Shown here: positions 1 through 10,168 of the stretch, one piece after another
How the letters are laid out: each line of letters starts with the position of its first letter
Numbering within the stretch: the stretch's first letter is position 1
Assembly: GCA_050486405.1 (NCBI GenBank)
Contig: JBJHDF010000008.1
Location: 62,001-126,000 of the forward strand
Length of the DNA: 64,000 nt
Reading direction: 5' to 3'
Origin: JBJHDF01 sp050486405
GTDB taxonomy: Bacteria; Pseudomonadota; Gammaproteobacteria; Pseudomonadales; Cellvibrionaceae
Translations under genes and position numbers: made by a program
Notes under the pieces: generated by a model
The model's database searches: none
Seen by the model: the letters and a program-made list of their open reading frames with translations, nothing else
Told to the model about the DNA's origin: nothing

Positions 1-2
1 TG

Positions 3-131
3 ATACTGGCCAGCCTGTTCTGGTTTCCGTTCATCCTTCTTCCGCGGGAAAAGGCCGGCGGCATTGCCGGCACCCTGGTGGCCACAGTATTCCTGGCCTT
101 GTTCATTCCGGCATTGATCTGGGGTTACTGA
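3..131 (+). CDS. C-terminal fragment of a small membrane protein
   Basis: Frame 3 is open from the window edge to a TGA at 129-131 and gives about 42 residues. It contains two hydrophobic stretches separated by a short charged turn (PREK), as expected for a two-helix membrane protein. The start lies outside the window. The gene is convergent with the giant ejection gene, and the two stop codons interlock within 7 bp. Its place beyond the ejection module suggests a phage accessory gene such as an immunity or superinfection-exclusion protein, but the family is not recognised and it could be a chance open frame. Confidence 0.45.
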   Translation: MLASLFWFPFILLPREKAGGIAGTLVATVFLALFIPALIWGY

Positions 132-3100
132 TCCTCGGTCGGCCGGCGGATTCGCTGGCGCCGCAGGTAGGCTTCCAGGGCCGCCGGCGTGAGCTCCCGG
201 TTACCCTGCTCAAACCTAACCTCCTGCCGCCGGATGTTCCGCAGATTCTCAGGCCGCATCAAGCCCGCCTCAATCGCTGCACTGCGGTACTGCTGATCCA
301 GATCCACAATGCGCTGATAGTTCTCATCACCAACCCGACCCTCAACCCATTGCAGGAAGGCCCGGCGCTCCCGCTCGCTGGGCGACTGGCTGACCCGAAC
401 CGGCTGCCGGGCGCGCACTGCGGCCCGCATGCTGGTCAGCGCCCGGTCCACGTCCGCCGGGGTGTTCAGGGTCACCAAGTGGTTGTACATAATGGCCTGA
501 GCCCGCTCCGGCTGCCCCAGCATGATGGCGTCCACCAGGTTCGCATTCACCGGTGACATGGGGGTCTTGCCGAATCGACCAGAGGCCATGCGCCGGTTTT
601 CCAGGCCAATCTCATCCGCGTACCGCCGTATCATCTGCCGGGTATAGTTCCTGTCGCGGTTCAGCATCTCCAGGCGGGCCGCGTCCCAGTCAGTCGTGTG
701 GGAAAGGCCGGCCAGGGAGGCGCGGCGCAAGGTTCGGTATATGGACAGTTGCTGGCTGGCGATTTCGTCCACATCCCGTCCGGTCAGCTTCCGCTGCTCG
801 GCAGAGCGCAGCACGATCTCGGCCGCCCCCTTGATTGGCGCCAGCGCCGGCGGGTCCAGCGGATTTTTTACCCGCTGCCGGTCGTTGATATCCTTGATCA
901 TCTGGGCATAGTTGCCGAAAAACCCAGCGGCACCCACGGCAAGGATGCTGTGATGCAGCCTGGAGAACGCCAGGGCCACCGCCCGGGCCTTGTCGTCATC
1001 CTCCAGGGCCTTCTCCAGCTCATCGAGGTTCGGGCCCGGGTCCGAATAGCCAAACAATGCTTCACGCACAATGGTCAACACGGTGCCCGCGCCAAAGGCC
1101 GCGGCGAAGTAGTTGAACAAGGGCATAAAGGTGCGGACCCGGGCTGAATATTCCTTGCCATCCTTGGTGTAACGAACAGTCTCCCCGCCCTTGTGGATGG
1201 AGTCGACAAAGGGCTTGAGGGCGTTCAGCCAGAACATGCGCGAAAGCTGGGTGCCGAATTTCTGATACTTGAACAGGAAGCGGCCTATGGGACTATCGAC
1301 AAACACCGGCACCTGGTTGACCTTGTACGACCCCTGGGTCAGGTTCACCGACATCCGCAGCAGCCGGTTGGTTTCCGGGCCTTCCCCGTTTTCCGCCAGC
1401 AGCTTGTTGGTGTCAAAGCCATAGCGCTGGTACCACGCCATGTACCTCAGAGACTTCCGGCTGTCAGTTTTCTTGTTCCAGTGCTTCAGGGCGTCACGCA
1501 GCATGTGCTTCTGGGTCACCATGGCATGGGTGCGAATAAATATTTCCATGGGGGTATAGCCGCCCCACTTGAGCATCTTGTCGGTAAAGGTGCTGATTGT
1601 CTTGTTGACGCCCTGCTGCTGGCCATCGTGCATGGCGCTCAGGTAATCGTCGATGAGAATGCCGCGCTCCCGAGCGTCCTTAATCTCCGAGGCCAGTTTA
1701 CCCAGCAGCGTCAAATCCTTGAGCGCTGTGCCGGCATGCTTAAAGCCATAAGCCTGGAAATTTAAGCCGGTGCCGCCAAACAGGTTCAGCGCCGCGGTAC
1801 CCGGGTTGCCCAGCATCAGGCCGGTGACCACCATATTGAAACTGCCCATCAACCGGATATAGGGATCCTTGGATGCGGTGTTATAGACCCGCTCCTGGAC
1901 CCGGCCCAGGTACTCCTTGGTGTTCCTGTCCGTGGTCTTGGATATGGCCTGATCAAAGACATCGGTACCGCCCACCGAGCGCTGGCCAAAGGCTTCGATG
2001 CGGCTCACGTTCTCCGCCCAGCGGTCCTTGTAGGCCATGGCCGCATCCCACGAATAGTCGTAGAACCATTCGGGCAGCGGCTCGCCCCGGGCTTTCTCGA
2101 TGCCGGCAAAGTAGTCCTGCTGGGTCTTGTCCTGATACTTGGCTTCGTAGGCGGACATGAACTCCAGGGCCTGCTCGATGTTGTTGGCCTCGATCTGGCC
2201 ACCCCGGTGAAGCTGTCGGGCGATCTCGCGCCAGACCTCCGGGTGCTTGGCCGGGTTGGCAATCGCCTCCATGACCTCCGGCTTGTAGGTCCGGGGGAAA
2301 AACTCTTTGAGCTTGCCAATGAGGCGCCAGCCACCGATCTTGCCGTCGTAGACCTGAACACCCACCTCCTGATTGATCCGGCCAGATATATCAGCGACCT
2401 TGGTCCAGGCCAGCACCAGCTGCTGGGCTGCCGGGTGCGCCTTGGCCAGCAGGGCCTTGGCCTCTTTGGCGCGGCCGTTCTCTCTGTGCCGAACAAACGC
2501 TTCAAACTGGTCGAAGACAATCTTCCGTTCCTTTTTGGGCAGCTTCCTGGCGACCTTCATGGCCGGATCAATGATCTTGTTCACCTGGCCCATCCTGTCC
2601 CGGGTTTGGTCAAAGAACTTGTCCACCGCTTCTGCCACATGGCGCAGCTTGGGGTTCCGGCGCAGCACATCACTGGCTGAATCCCAGAATCCACGCAGCT
2701 TGAGGAATTCCTTCCAGTGGGGCTGAATGGAGCCGTCCTGCAGGGCCTCGCGGTCGGCCTTGGCTTGGGCGGATTCCGGCGTCTTGCGGCGAAGAACATT
2801 GAAGCGGGAATCGCTCTCCTCAGAACGAGAAACCCCGGCGCTTGGCCGGGGTTCCGTGGGCTTTCTGCTGTAGAGTATCGCGTTTTCTGGCCCTGTCAGG
2901 CGTTCACTTCCGAGCTGGCCAAACCTCTCCAGTATCCGGGTGACTTCGCCGCCCTCTGCGCGTAGAAGGGTATGTGTGAGTACCGCTCTTTCAAGCGTTC
3001 GGCGACCTGCTGTAGGTGCTCCTCCCGCTCTTCCGGTGTCTTGCAGTCCTCGTATCTCCGCCGCTTTTTCATCGAACCATTTTCCATCCAGCACCTCCCG

Positions 3101-6100
3101 AGTCTTGGCATTCTCGAACACATCCTTATCGGGATTATAGCGCAGATCCCGGATTTCCGGAAACTGCTTGGCCGTAGCCTGATAGCTGGCGTCAATCATC
3201 TGGCGCAGGTTGTGAGCGTCATTGCCGTCCTTCCACTGGATGCCGGGCACACCCATGCCTTTGCTGCCCTCAATCTGCCGGTCATGGGGCCACAGGTGCT
3301 TGGTGGTGCCGAACTTCAAGGCGCTGGATATCATGTTCTCCAGGCGCCTAGTCAGGGCCACATCACTCAGGCCGTCAGGGTCGCCCACAAAGACCCGATC
3401 AGTGTTATAGGCGTAATTGGCCACAGCATTGTAAATACGGCGGCCGGACTCCCCTTGCTTAAGGTCGTGAACATCAATCCAAATTGCTTTGCCTTTCTGG
3501 TAGACAGCCGCCTTTTCTCCTTGCGGGGTCGTGATCCGCCAAGCAGCCTTGGCACCATAGTCGTTCTGAAGGGCCAGCTCGTCGGCCCGCTCCACGGTCA
3601 TGCCCCTGTCACCCTCCAATTCCTTGAAGATGGTGGTCAGCATTTTCTTGTTGGAGGTTGGCAACTGAAAAGCGCCGTCATTTTGTGACAGCATCGTCCA
3701 CGCGGCCAGCACCGGGTCATCCCCAATGATCTTGCGGGTTTCACGTGGCACCAGAGCAAAAGCCGGCAGCGGCGCCGCACCGGGCATGTCGGCAAGGGTG
3801 AAGAACAGGCCCGGCTGACCGGTCACCCGACCCTGCTCAACCGCCTGGCGGGCTTGCTTGAGCAGGTGGAACAACTCGCTGTCCGAGACCTTGGACAGAG
3901 ACAGAAAGCCATGCTGGCGCAACCAGGTGCGAATGGCGCCGATCAGCTCTCTTGCGTACCGCTGCACCGAAGGCCGGTTATCTTGAGCCAGGTGGGCCAG
4001 CAGTTCCTCGGCCAGAACCGATTGGGTGACTTCGCGGCTGTGCAGGCCCTGCTTCTCTGCCGCAATCAGGCCCTGGGCGTAGTGGCGCATATCAATGCCG
4101 TGCTTTTCGGCCAGTTGCCGAACGCCCTTGGCACCCCCAATCGCCAGATACAGCCGACCCATGGCCTGACGGGTGCCTTTATCAAACAGCTTGCGGATGC
4201 CAAAGTGGCCGTACAGTTCGTGCAGCACCACTCGCTCAACATCGGCCCGGCTGTTCAGGGCTGATCGATTCAGGTAAATGGCACCCTGGTGGTATACCCC
4301 CTCGACACTCTGACCATCAAACCCCTGCTGCTCAGCGTGGCGCCTCACCGCCGCCGGGAACTCGGAGAAGTCCCGAACTGCCTGGATGGTCAGGCCTTTG
4401 TCCTTGATCTTGGCCTGGATGCGGTCAATTACCGCCTGGGCGTCCTTGGCGGCTATTGGCTGTCCGGTGGAGGCCTCGCTGGCAACGGACGCTGCCGGCG
4501 GCCTAGCCGCCCTGTACTTGACCAAATCCCGGTTTTTGTATATCTTATGACCATATCCCTGCTGGATACCGCTGACCCCGGGCAATTGGAGCCCGGACGA
4601 GCGGTTGAAGGCGGGGATTGTTTTTTCGTCCCCATACCTCATCAGTCCATCATTGGCCCAGCGGGCAATAGGCGGCTTTTTCCCGTCCTTGTCGTAAGCA
4701 TTCACCAGCAGATGGACATCCATGGCCTCAACCCGCGCATTGGGCTCCAGAATCATCATCACCGGGGCGCCGCGAACGGTTTCCGGAGCAATGACCACCA
4801 GCCGACCAGGCACGGTGTCGGAGTCGAACACCGCCACCGGGTTCTCCAGCCAGTCTGGAATTTTCTTCCAGTGCTCAGCGGTCAGACCATGATTGTGCTG
4901 GCCAGCGATCACCTTGGATTCATTTACATGGACAGGCAGGTCAGGATGACCCAGTAGCCCCAGGATATCCGACGAATCCAGCACCTTGACGCCTACGCGC
5001 CCGGCCTTCTCCCCATCGAATAGCGCGTCTATCCGGGCCTCGTAAGCCTGTTTGGTCTCAGGCTTTATGCTGAACAGGGCAATACCTGATTCGGTCTGCC
5101 TGGTATCCATTTCCGCAAACAGATTATCGAACGCCGCCACCACCGGGTACATTTCTGATTCCAGAAGATAAGGGTAGCGGTTTGGATTGCGGCGGAACCG
5201 GTCAATGCTGACCACGTTTGCCAGAAAATCGTTGTGGTAACCCTCCTTCTGCATCTTGGCAATGGTGTAGTTTTCAAACGATCTGGCCGCCCGCTCGATG
5301 ATTCTGGACCAGTAGCCTTCCGGTTTGTCCTTGTCCAGAGTCAGCGCCCGGCCTTTCATGGGTGAGCTGTCCAGCACATCCACCAACTCCGCAAAGCGGG
5401 CTTCCACCTGGGGCCGGACTCCTTCCGGGTGAGTCGGGTCTGGAGACCAGTTCTCCGGTTTGTATATTCCGGCCTCTGGGTGCGCCTTATGCAGATGCTC
5501 CAGCTTTGCCTTCGTCAGGGGCGCCATCCGGCCACTCTTGTGCACCAGCATGCGCTCAGGCGCATAAGTCACAAAGTGCGCTTCACGCCGCACACCTTTT
5601 GGTTCACCGCGCAGCCTCTGGAAGTAGTTGTCCAGGGCATGGAACCACTCGTGCGCCAACGAGCCGGCTCCCTTGGTCTTGGTCAGATTGATAATCTGCC
5701 CGCCAGCTTCAAAGTGGGCGCTGGCATTCCCGGAACCGCGCTTACCAAAAGTCACAATCAGGGCGCCATTCAACCCCAAAGCCTTGGGCGGCAGGCCGGT
5801 AATACTGGCCAGGTCCATCATTGCATCATAGGCCTCATTTAGCAGCGCCTGGCGCTCGCCGCCCTTGTCCGACACCCACTTCCCCCAATCCACATGGCGC
5901 AGACCAAAGGTACCGTGAAATTCCTCCACCGACACATCGCGACCCTGGCGATGATCCGCGCCCGACCGGGGCCGGTTGTCTTTGCTTCTGGTATCGGTTT
6001 TCTTGACATTATCACGTTCCTTGATCCGCTCCCACGCAGCCACCAGGTCAGCATGGTTGTTTTCCAGATAGGCCCGGGCAGCATCCAGATCGCTAAACTC

Positions 6101-9100
6101 CTTCAGATGCCGATATTCCGGGTCGCCCTCCTTGTGGAAGAAGTAATGCCCTTTTCGGCCGCGCAGCGTGAACTTCATCCTGGGCTTACCGGATTCTGGA
6201 GCGGAGTCGCCCAGCAGCGTCTTCACTCGGTCAACGACCGCATCCACAGTCGATTCACCATCAAATCGGTGGCGCTTGCCATCAATCTGAACGGACACAA
6301 ATGGAGCAGGAACCTGTCTGCCATTTTCGTCAAAACGGTACGCTTCCGTGTACACCGCCACCCCGTCGACTCGCCCCCAGTGCTGCCGGTCAATCTGGCT
6401 TAGCAGCGCCACTTTGTCCGCAAGCTCTCGCAACGCCGGCTTGTCGCGCATTTTTTCCATAACTACGGCAGGGTCTTGAAAATATTGATTGGTCAGTTCG
6501 CGAATGGCTTGTACAGCGCCCACCCAGCGGTTCAGAGCATACTGCTTGCGCGGCTTCGACGGAATCTCGGCGCGGGCAGCTGTAGCAAACGCAGCGGTAG
6601 CCTTGTCTTCGATACTGTCCACTTCAGACTTCGGCCAGATTTTTGATAGCGGCAGGCTGGCGATGTCCTCATTCGACAAGTTTTTGCTCAGGGAGACCAT
6701 CTTGTCCTGCTCGCGGCGCAGGTCCAGCCCTTCCTCACCAAAGGCTTTGATTTCGGTCTGCCTGCCTTCGGAAGGCGTCTTCGTTTTTGAAGCCTCCGCA
6801 CTGCCAGAATCGGATTTCGTGGCCTGATTCTCATGTTGCGCTCCACCAACCTTTTTCCTGGCGCCACGAAAATGGTCAGACAGCGGCTTCGAGGTATTTC
6901 CCTCCTTCAGCCACGCCTTAAACTCGTCCATGGTCATGGAAGTGATCGGGCCGACCTTCCAGCCCCTGGTGTAGTTGGCTTTGTAGCCGGAGCGCGCCCG
7001 GAGCTTGGAATCAAAACCCAGCAGAACCTTGTGCTCGTCGAAGGTGTCGTCGGGGTTCACCTGGTCAACGATGAACACTTTCTCACTGGAAGGATTCGGC
7101 CCCACAAACACATCCACATGATCCCCGTCAGCGCCCTCGGACCGGCGGATATAACCGTAATGCGAGTGCATCTTGGTTTCCCACCGGTTGCCCTGGGCAT
7201 CAGTGCCGGAGCGGGTGGAGCCCCGGGGGTTCTCAATGGAAATGTCCAGGCCCTGGATGTTGATAGAGGCCTTTCGGTAGTTGCCGGCTTCTTTCTGGGC
7301 TTCGGTGGGGCTGGTGTCAGTCTGGGCTTTGACCTGGCGGTCGAGGGTGCGCTGGGGAACTGCAGTGGCGTCTATGGGACTGCTGCTGAGCAAGTCCTGC
7401 TGCCCCCGGGCGGCCGCTTGATCGGCTGCTGCATCGGAGCCAGCCAGCACAAAATCATCCGCATCCCGGTCGGCCTGGGCGCGCTGCTGCTCTCTCTGGC
7501 GGGTTTCGGCTTCGGCTTGCTCGGCCTGAGCCTGCTGTTCAGCCCGGGCCTGAAGGTCTTGCTCGGTTTGGGTGGTGAGGGTTAATGCTTCGGCGGCCGA
7601 ATCGGCTTGGTCTCCCCGCGCCGGGTCGGCGGGTGCTTGCGCCAGTGCTCGATCTGCTCCTTCACGCGCTGCGGGTCGGCTCGGCGCACTTCGGGTTTCG
7701 GTGTCTGGTCTGTGGGCATTTCGAGCGCTCCAAATCAGTTCAGTGATAGCCCGGGACTGGTCGGCAGTGTCCCCGGCATTCAATGCGGTGTCGATACTGC
7801 TCCACTCGACACCCATATTATCCGCTATATCGACCAGCTCCGCCACGGCCCTGTCATCCATGGTCTGATCCGGCAGGTAGTCAGTCTCTGTGAATGACTC
7901 CCCGGGGGCCTCTGACTGTATCTGTGCCGCGAACTCGGCATCGACCGGGGCGTCGGTGGCCTGACGCCACTGCTCGAATGCGGCTTCCCGATCGCGCTTT
8001 GCAGTTTCTCTCTGGGCGTTAATCTGAGCCGCCCAATCGCTACGCTGACCACTGATCTCATCCAGCGCCCGATTGACCACGCGCTGCTGCCGAACGCCAA
8101 GGGTCTCGCCCGCAAGCGCCTTTTCAATGGCCTTTCGGGTGTCCCGCACACTCATCCTGGTGTCCGGGCTCTCATTCATGGACTGGAACCAAGGGGGATT
8201 CGCAGAGGATGTTCTGCCGATAATCCGGTCATACTCATCGCGAATATAGGCAATGTCGCCGCCTTCCACCAAGTCCTGAGCCAGAGACTCCAAATCCTGA
8301 CGAAACTCGGGGCGACGCATTCTGCCGTCCAGCCCTTCGGGAACCGGTACATCGGCCCTCGGTTCTGCCGGCCCCGCCCTACTGGGTGACGGGTCTGGCG
8401 GGTACACCTGGGCCACTGCATCAGGATCAATCCCGGGGCGCACAGGCTCCGCCGTCTCGCCCTCCAGTGCCCGGCGCGTCGCCTCCTGCTCTTGCTGCTG
8501 CAGGTGTTCATTGGCGGCATCCACCACGGGCTGGGCCAAACTTTCTGCGTCCCGGGCTGGAGTGAAGTCGATGCCGTCCTGGGCCTGCTCTTGCCCCTTG
8601 GGCACCAGAGAAAGACCGTCTCCTGGGCTTCTGGCCGGCACCTCAAAATCAATGCCCCCGTCATACAGAATGGGGTTATCTGGATTTCTTTGAATGTGGT
8701 CAACGATTTCCGCTGCGTCACGCTCTGCCTGAGCCTGAACGCCGGCTCGCTCCCGGGCCACCGTTTCGGTGGAATCCAGATCCTGCATCAATTCCGCCAG
8801 CTCCGCGTCCACGCTGGTATCGCCAGTTGCAATATCGGCCTCAATGGAATCTGGGTTGCTGTCCCATTTGCTTTCCTGGCCCCAGATCAACTGATCCGAT
8901 GGAACATAAGACACCTGCCCGTCAATCTCCACTTCCGCCATCTGCTGGCCGCCGGGGCCGTCCACAATCCCGTGGTAGACCACATTCAGGTCACCTTCCG
9001 GCGCCCGCCAAACGGCCTCGCTGCCAGGCTCCAGCGGCTGAACGTCAATGCCCGACCTGTTGCCTGGATCCACTGGCGCATCGTCTCCCGGGGGGCGATA

Positions 9101-10135
9101 GGCCCGGCCGCCACCGCGGCGGTTGTAGGGCAGCAATGCGACCTGCAGCAGACCAGCCGCCGTGCCCGATATGGCGCCTCGCTCCGGCACTTCCTGAAAC
9201 AACGATTCGTCCGGCGAGTGCAACCACTTCGCCAAGGCGTTCTGGACAAGGGCGCCGCTGTTTTCCGCCAGAAACTCACCGCCGGCGGCCTCAGCCACCC
9301 GGCGGGCATACATCAGTGCACGGCCTCGATCTTTTGCCGGAATTCGCCGCAACAGTAGCTCAATCGGGGCAGCCTGCAGGGTGCCAGGTGCAACACCCAT
9401 GAACGTGGCCAGATTCACATCATCTTCACTGGCGCCGGCCGCCATCGCTCTTTGTCGTGCCTCATCGGAACCGCCGGCACCTGCCATGCCCAGCGTCAAA
9501 GCCGTGCCGCCAGCCTGGCCGACGACGGGAATCATCCTTGGCAGCAAGAACCCAATCAGGCTGCCGCCAGCACCGGAGATTTCGCTGGCAATGGTCCGAT
9601 GTTCTTCGTCGGGGCCAATGGCCTCCGAAAATCGCATCATGGCATCACCGGCTTTGGTTGCCCCCTCTCCTTGCTTGCGCAAATTGATCGGCCCGAAAGG
9701 GGTCAAGTGGGTACGATCAGATATGCTCTCCGGCAGCTTGTCGGCGGCGGCCTCCAGCAGCCCACCAGCGCCTCGGACAGTGGACCCAAACGTCCCCACC
9801 AGCCCTTCGCCAAACTGTCTCGGAATGGCCTTAATATCACCCCAACTCCTGGGTATCAACCGGGTTTCCCCTTTCTCGTCCTGCACCGGGGCGGCCGTTC
9901 TTTCGTTCCATTGCTGCCACGCGGACTCAATTTGCTCTTCTGGCACCCTGGGCGCCACAAACTCCTTGAAATATTGGGTGCGCAGGCGCTCCTGGTCCTC
10001 TGCATCCATTGACTGGAATCGCTGAGAGCGGGCGATTTGGGTCCACTTGGGAGGCGGTGCCGGTTCGGCGGGGGAATTCTGGGCAGGGGCGGTCGACTGC
10101 TGCTCGTCAGAGCGCAGGAGGTCGTTGGGTTGCAT
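125..10135 (-). CDS. Giant polyvalent internal virion / ejection protein (3,336 aa)
   Basis: Last gene of the structural arm, where podophages encode proteins ejected with the DNA. Visible regions: a Gly/Ala-rich hydrophobic N-terminal part (to about 330); a Gln/Glu-rich coiled coil near 850-890; an inorganic-pyrophosphatase-like domain at about 953-1090; an LPD1-like domain at about 1400-1560 with HEWFH at 1495-1499; a MuF-C-like domain at about 1690-1870; a second zincin-like motif HELYGH at 1972-1977; an unassigned globular region at about 2130-2290; and a helical C-terminal part with hydrophobic segments near 2780 and 3010. Such mosaics are known as polyvalent proteins of phages and conjugative elements and are proposed to act in the newly infected cell. 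The frame is intact over 10 kb. Domain names come from recognised motifs, not from a search. Confidence 0.85.
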   Translation of the reverse strand: MQPNDLLRSDEQQSTAPAQNSPAEPAPPPKWTQIARSQRFQSMDAEDQERLRTQYFKEFVAPRVPEEQIESAWQQWNERTAAPVQDEKGETRLIPRSWGDIKAIPRQFGEGLVGTFGSTVRGAGGLLEAAADKLPESISDRTHLTPFGPINLRKQGEGATKAGDAMMRFSEAIGPDEEHRTIASEISGAGGSLIGFLLPRMIPVVGQAGGTALTLGMAGAGGSDEARQRAMAAGASEDDVNLATFMGVAPGTLQAAPIELLLRRIPAKDRGRALMYARRVAEAAGGEFLAENSGALVQNALAKWLHSPDESLFQEVPERGAISGTAAGLLQVALLPYNRRGGGRAYRPPGDDAPVDPGNRSGIDVQPLEPGSEAVWRAPEGDLNVVYHGIVDGPGGQQMAEVEIDGQVSYVPSDQLIWGQESKWDSNPDSIEADIATGDTSVDAELAELMQDLDSTETVARERAGVQAQAERDAAEIVDHIQRNPDNPILYDGGIDFEVPARSPGDGLSLVPKGQEQAQDGIDFTPARDAESLAQPVVDAANEHLQQQEQEATRRALEGETAEPVRPGIDPDAVAQVYPPDPSPSRAGPAEPRADVPVPEGLDGRMRRPEFRQDLESLAQDLVEGGDIAYIRDEYDRIIGRTSSANPPWFQSMNESPDTRMSVRDTRKAIEKALAGETLGVRQQRVVNRALDEISGQRSDWAAQINAQRETAKRDREAAFEQWRQATDAPVDAEFAAQIQSEAPGESFTETDYLPDQTMDDRAVAELVDIADNMGVEWSSIDTALNAGDTADQSRAITELIWSARNAHRPDTETRSAPSRPAAREGADRALAQAPADPARGDQADSAAEALTLTTQTEQDLQARAEQQAQAEQAEAETRQREQQRAQADRDADDFVLAGSDAAADQAAARGQQDLLSSSPIDATAVPQRTLDRQVKAQTDTSPTEAQKEAGNYRKASINIQGLDISIENPRGSTRSGTDAQGNRWETKMHSHYGYIRRSEGADGDHVDVFVGPNPSSEKVFIVDQVNPDDTFDEHKVLLGFDSKLRARSGYKANYTRGWKVGPITSMTMDEFKAWLKEGNTSKPLSDHFRGARKKVGGAQHENQATKSDSGSAEASKTKTPSEGRQTEIKAFGEEGLDLRREQDKMVSLSKNLSNEDIASLPLSKIWPKSEVDSIEDKATAAFATAARAEIPSKPRKQYALNRWVGAVQAIRELTNQYFQDPAVVMEKMRDKPALRELADKVALLSQIDRQHWGRVDGVAVYTEAYRFDENGRQVPAPFVSVQIDGKRHRFDGESTVDAVVDRVKTLLGDSAPESGKPRMKFTLRGRKGHYFFHKEGDPEYRHLKEFSDLDAARAYLENNHADLVAAWERIKERDNVKKTDTRSKDNRPRSGADHRQGRDVSVEEFHGTFGLRHVDWGKWVSDKGGERQALLNEAYDAMMDLASITGLPPKALGLNGALIVTFGKRGSGNASAHFEAGGQIINLTKTKGAGSLAHEWFHALDNYFQRLRGEPKGVRREAHFVTYAPERMLVHKSGRMAPLTKAKLEHLHKAHPEAGIYKPENWSPDPTHPEGVRPQVEARFAELVDVLDSSPMKGRALTLDKDKPEGYWSRIIERAARSFENYTIAKMQKEGYHNDFLANVVSIDRFRRNPNRYPYLLESEMYPVVAAFDNLFAEMDTRQTESGIALFSIKPETKQAYEARIDALFDGEKAGRVGVKVLDSSDILGLLGHPDLPVHVNESKVIAGQHNHGLTAEHWKKIPDWLENPVAVFDSDTVPGRLVVIAPETVRGAPVMMILEPNARVEAMDVHLLVNAYDKDGKKPPIARWANDGLMRYGDEKTIPAFNRSSGLQLPGVSGIQQGYGHKIYKNRDLVKYRAARPPAASVASEASTGQPIAAKDAQAVIDRIQAKIKDKGLTIQAVRDFSEFPAAVRRHAEQQGFDGQSVEGVYHQGAIYLNRSALNSRADVERVVLHELYGHFGIRKLFDKGTRQAMGRLYLAIGGAKGVRQLAEKHGIDMRHYAQGLIAAEKQGLHSREVTQSVLAEELLAHLAQDNRPSVQRYARELIGAIRTWLRQHGFLSLSKVSDSELFHLLKQARQAVEQGRVTGQPGLFFTLADMPGAAPLPAFALVPRETRKIIGDDPVLAAWTMLSQNDGAFQLPTSNKKMLTTIFKELEGDRGMTVERADELALQNDYGAKAAWRITTPQGEKAAVYQKGKAIWIDVHDLKQGESGRRIYNAVANYAYNTDRVFVGDPDGLSDVALTRRLENMISSALKFGTTKHLWPHDRQIEGSKGMGVPGIQWKDGNDAHNLRQMIDASYQATAKQFPEIRDLRYNPDKDVFENAKTREVLDGKWFDEKAAEIRGLQDTGRAGGAPTAGRRTLERAVLTHTLLRAEGGEVTRILERFGQLGSERLTGPENAILYSRKPTEPRPSAGVSRSEESDSRFNVLRRKTPESAQAKADREALQDGSIQPHWKEFLKLRGFWDSASDVLRRNPKLRHVAEAVDKFFDQTRDRMGQVNKIIDPAMKVARKLPKKERKIVFDQFEAFVRHRENGRAKEAKALLAKAHPAAQQLVLAWTKVADISGRINQEVGVQVYDGKIGGWRLIGKLKEFFPRTYKPEVMEAIANPAKHPEVWREIARQLHRGGQIEANNIEQALEFMSAYEAKYQDKTQQDYFAGIEKARGEPLPEWFYDYSWDAAMAYKDRWAENVSRIEAFGQRSVGGTDVFDQAISKTTDRNTKEYLGRVQERVYNTASKDPYIRLMGSFNMVVTGLMLGNPGTAALNLFGGTGLNFQAYGFKHAGTALKDLTLLGKLASEIKDARERGILIDDYLSAMHDGQQQGVNKTISTFTDKMLKWGGYTPMEIFIRTHAMVTQKHMLRDALKHWNKKTDSRKSLRYMAWYQRYGFDTNKLLAENGEGPETNRLLRMSVNLTQGSYKVNQVPVFVDSPIGRFLFKYQKFGTQLSRMFWLNALKPFVDSIHKGGETVRYTKDGKEYSARVRTFMPLFNYFAAAFGAGTVLTIVREALFGYSDPGPNLDELEKALEDDDKARAVALAFSRLHHSILAVGAAGFFGNYAQMIKDINDRQRVKNPLDPPALAPIKGAAEIVLRSAEQRKLTGRDVDEIASQQLSIYRTLRRASLAGLSHTTDWDAARLEMLNRDRNYTRQMIRRYADEIGLENRRMASGRFGKTPMSPVNANLVDAIMLGQPERAQAIMYNHLVTLNTPADVDRALTSMRAAVRARQPVRVSQSPSERERRAFLQWVEGRVGDENYQRIVDLDQQYRSAAIEAGLMRPENLRNIRRQEVRFEQGNRELTPAALEAYLRRQRIRRPTEDQ

Positions 10136-10168
10136 TAGGGTCTTCCTATCTGCTGTTACTGGGGGATG

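Noticed and set aside
1..300. attL copy of the tRNA-Pro 3' end
   Set aside because: No match to the tRNA 3' sequence is present here; the left end must be outside the window.
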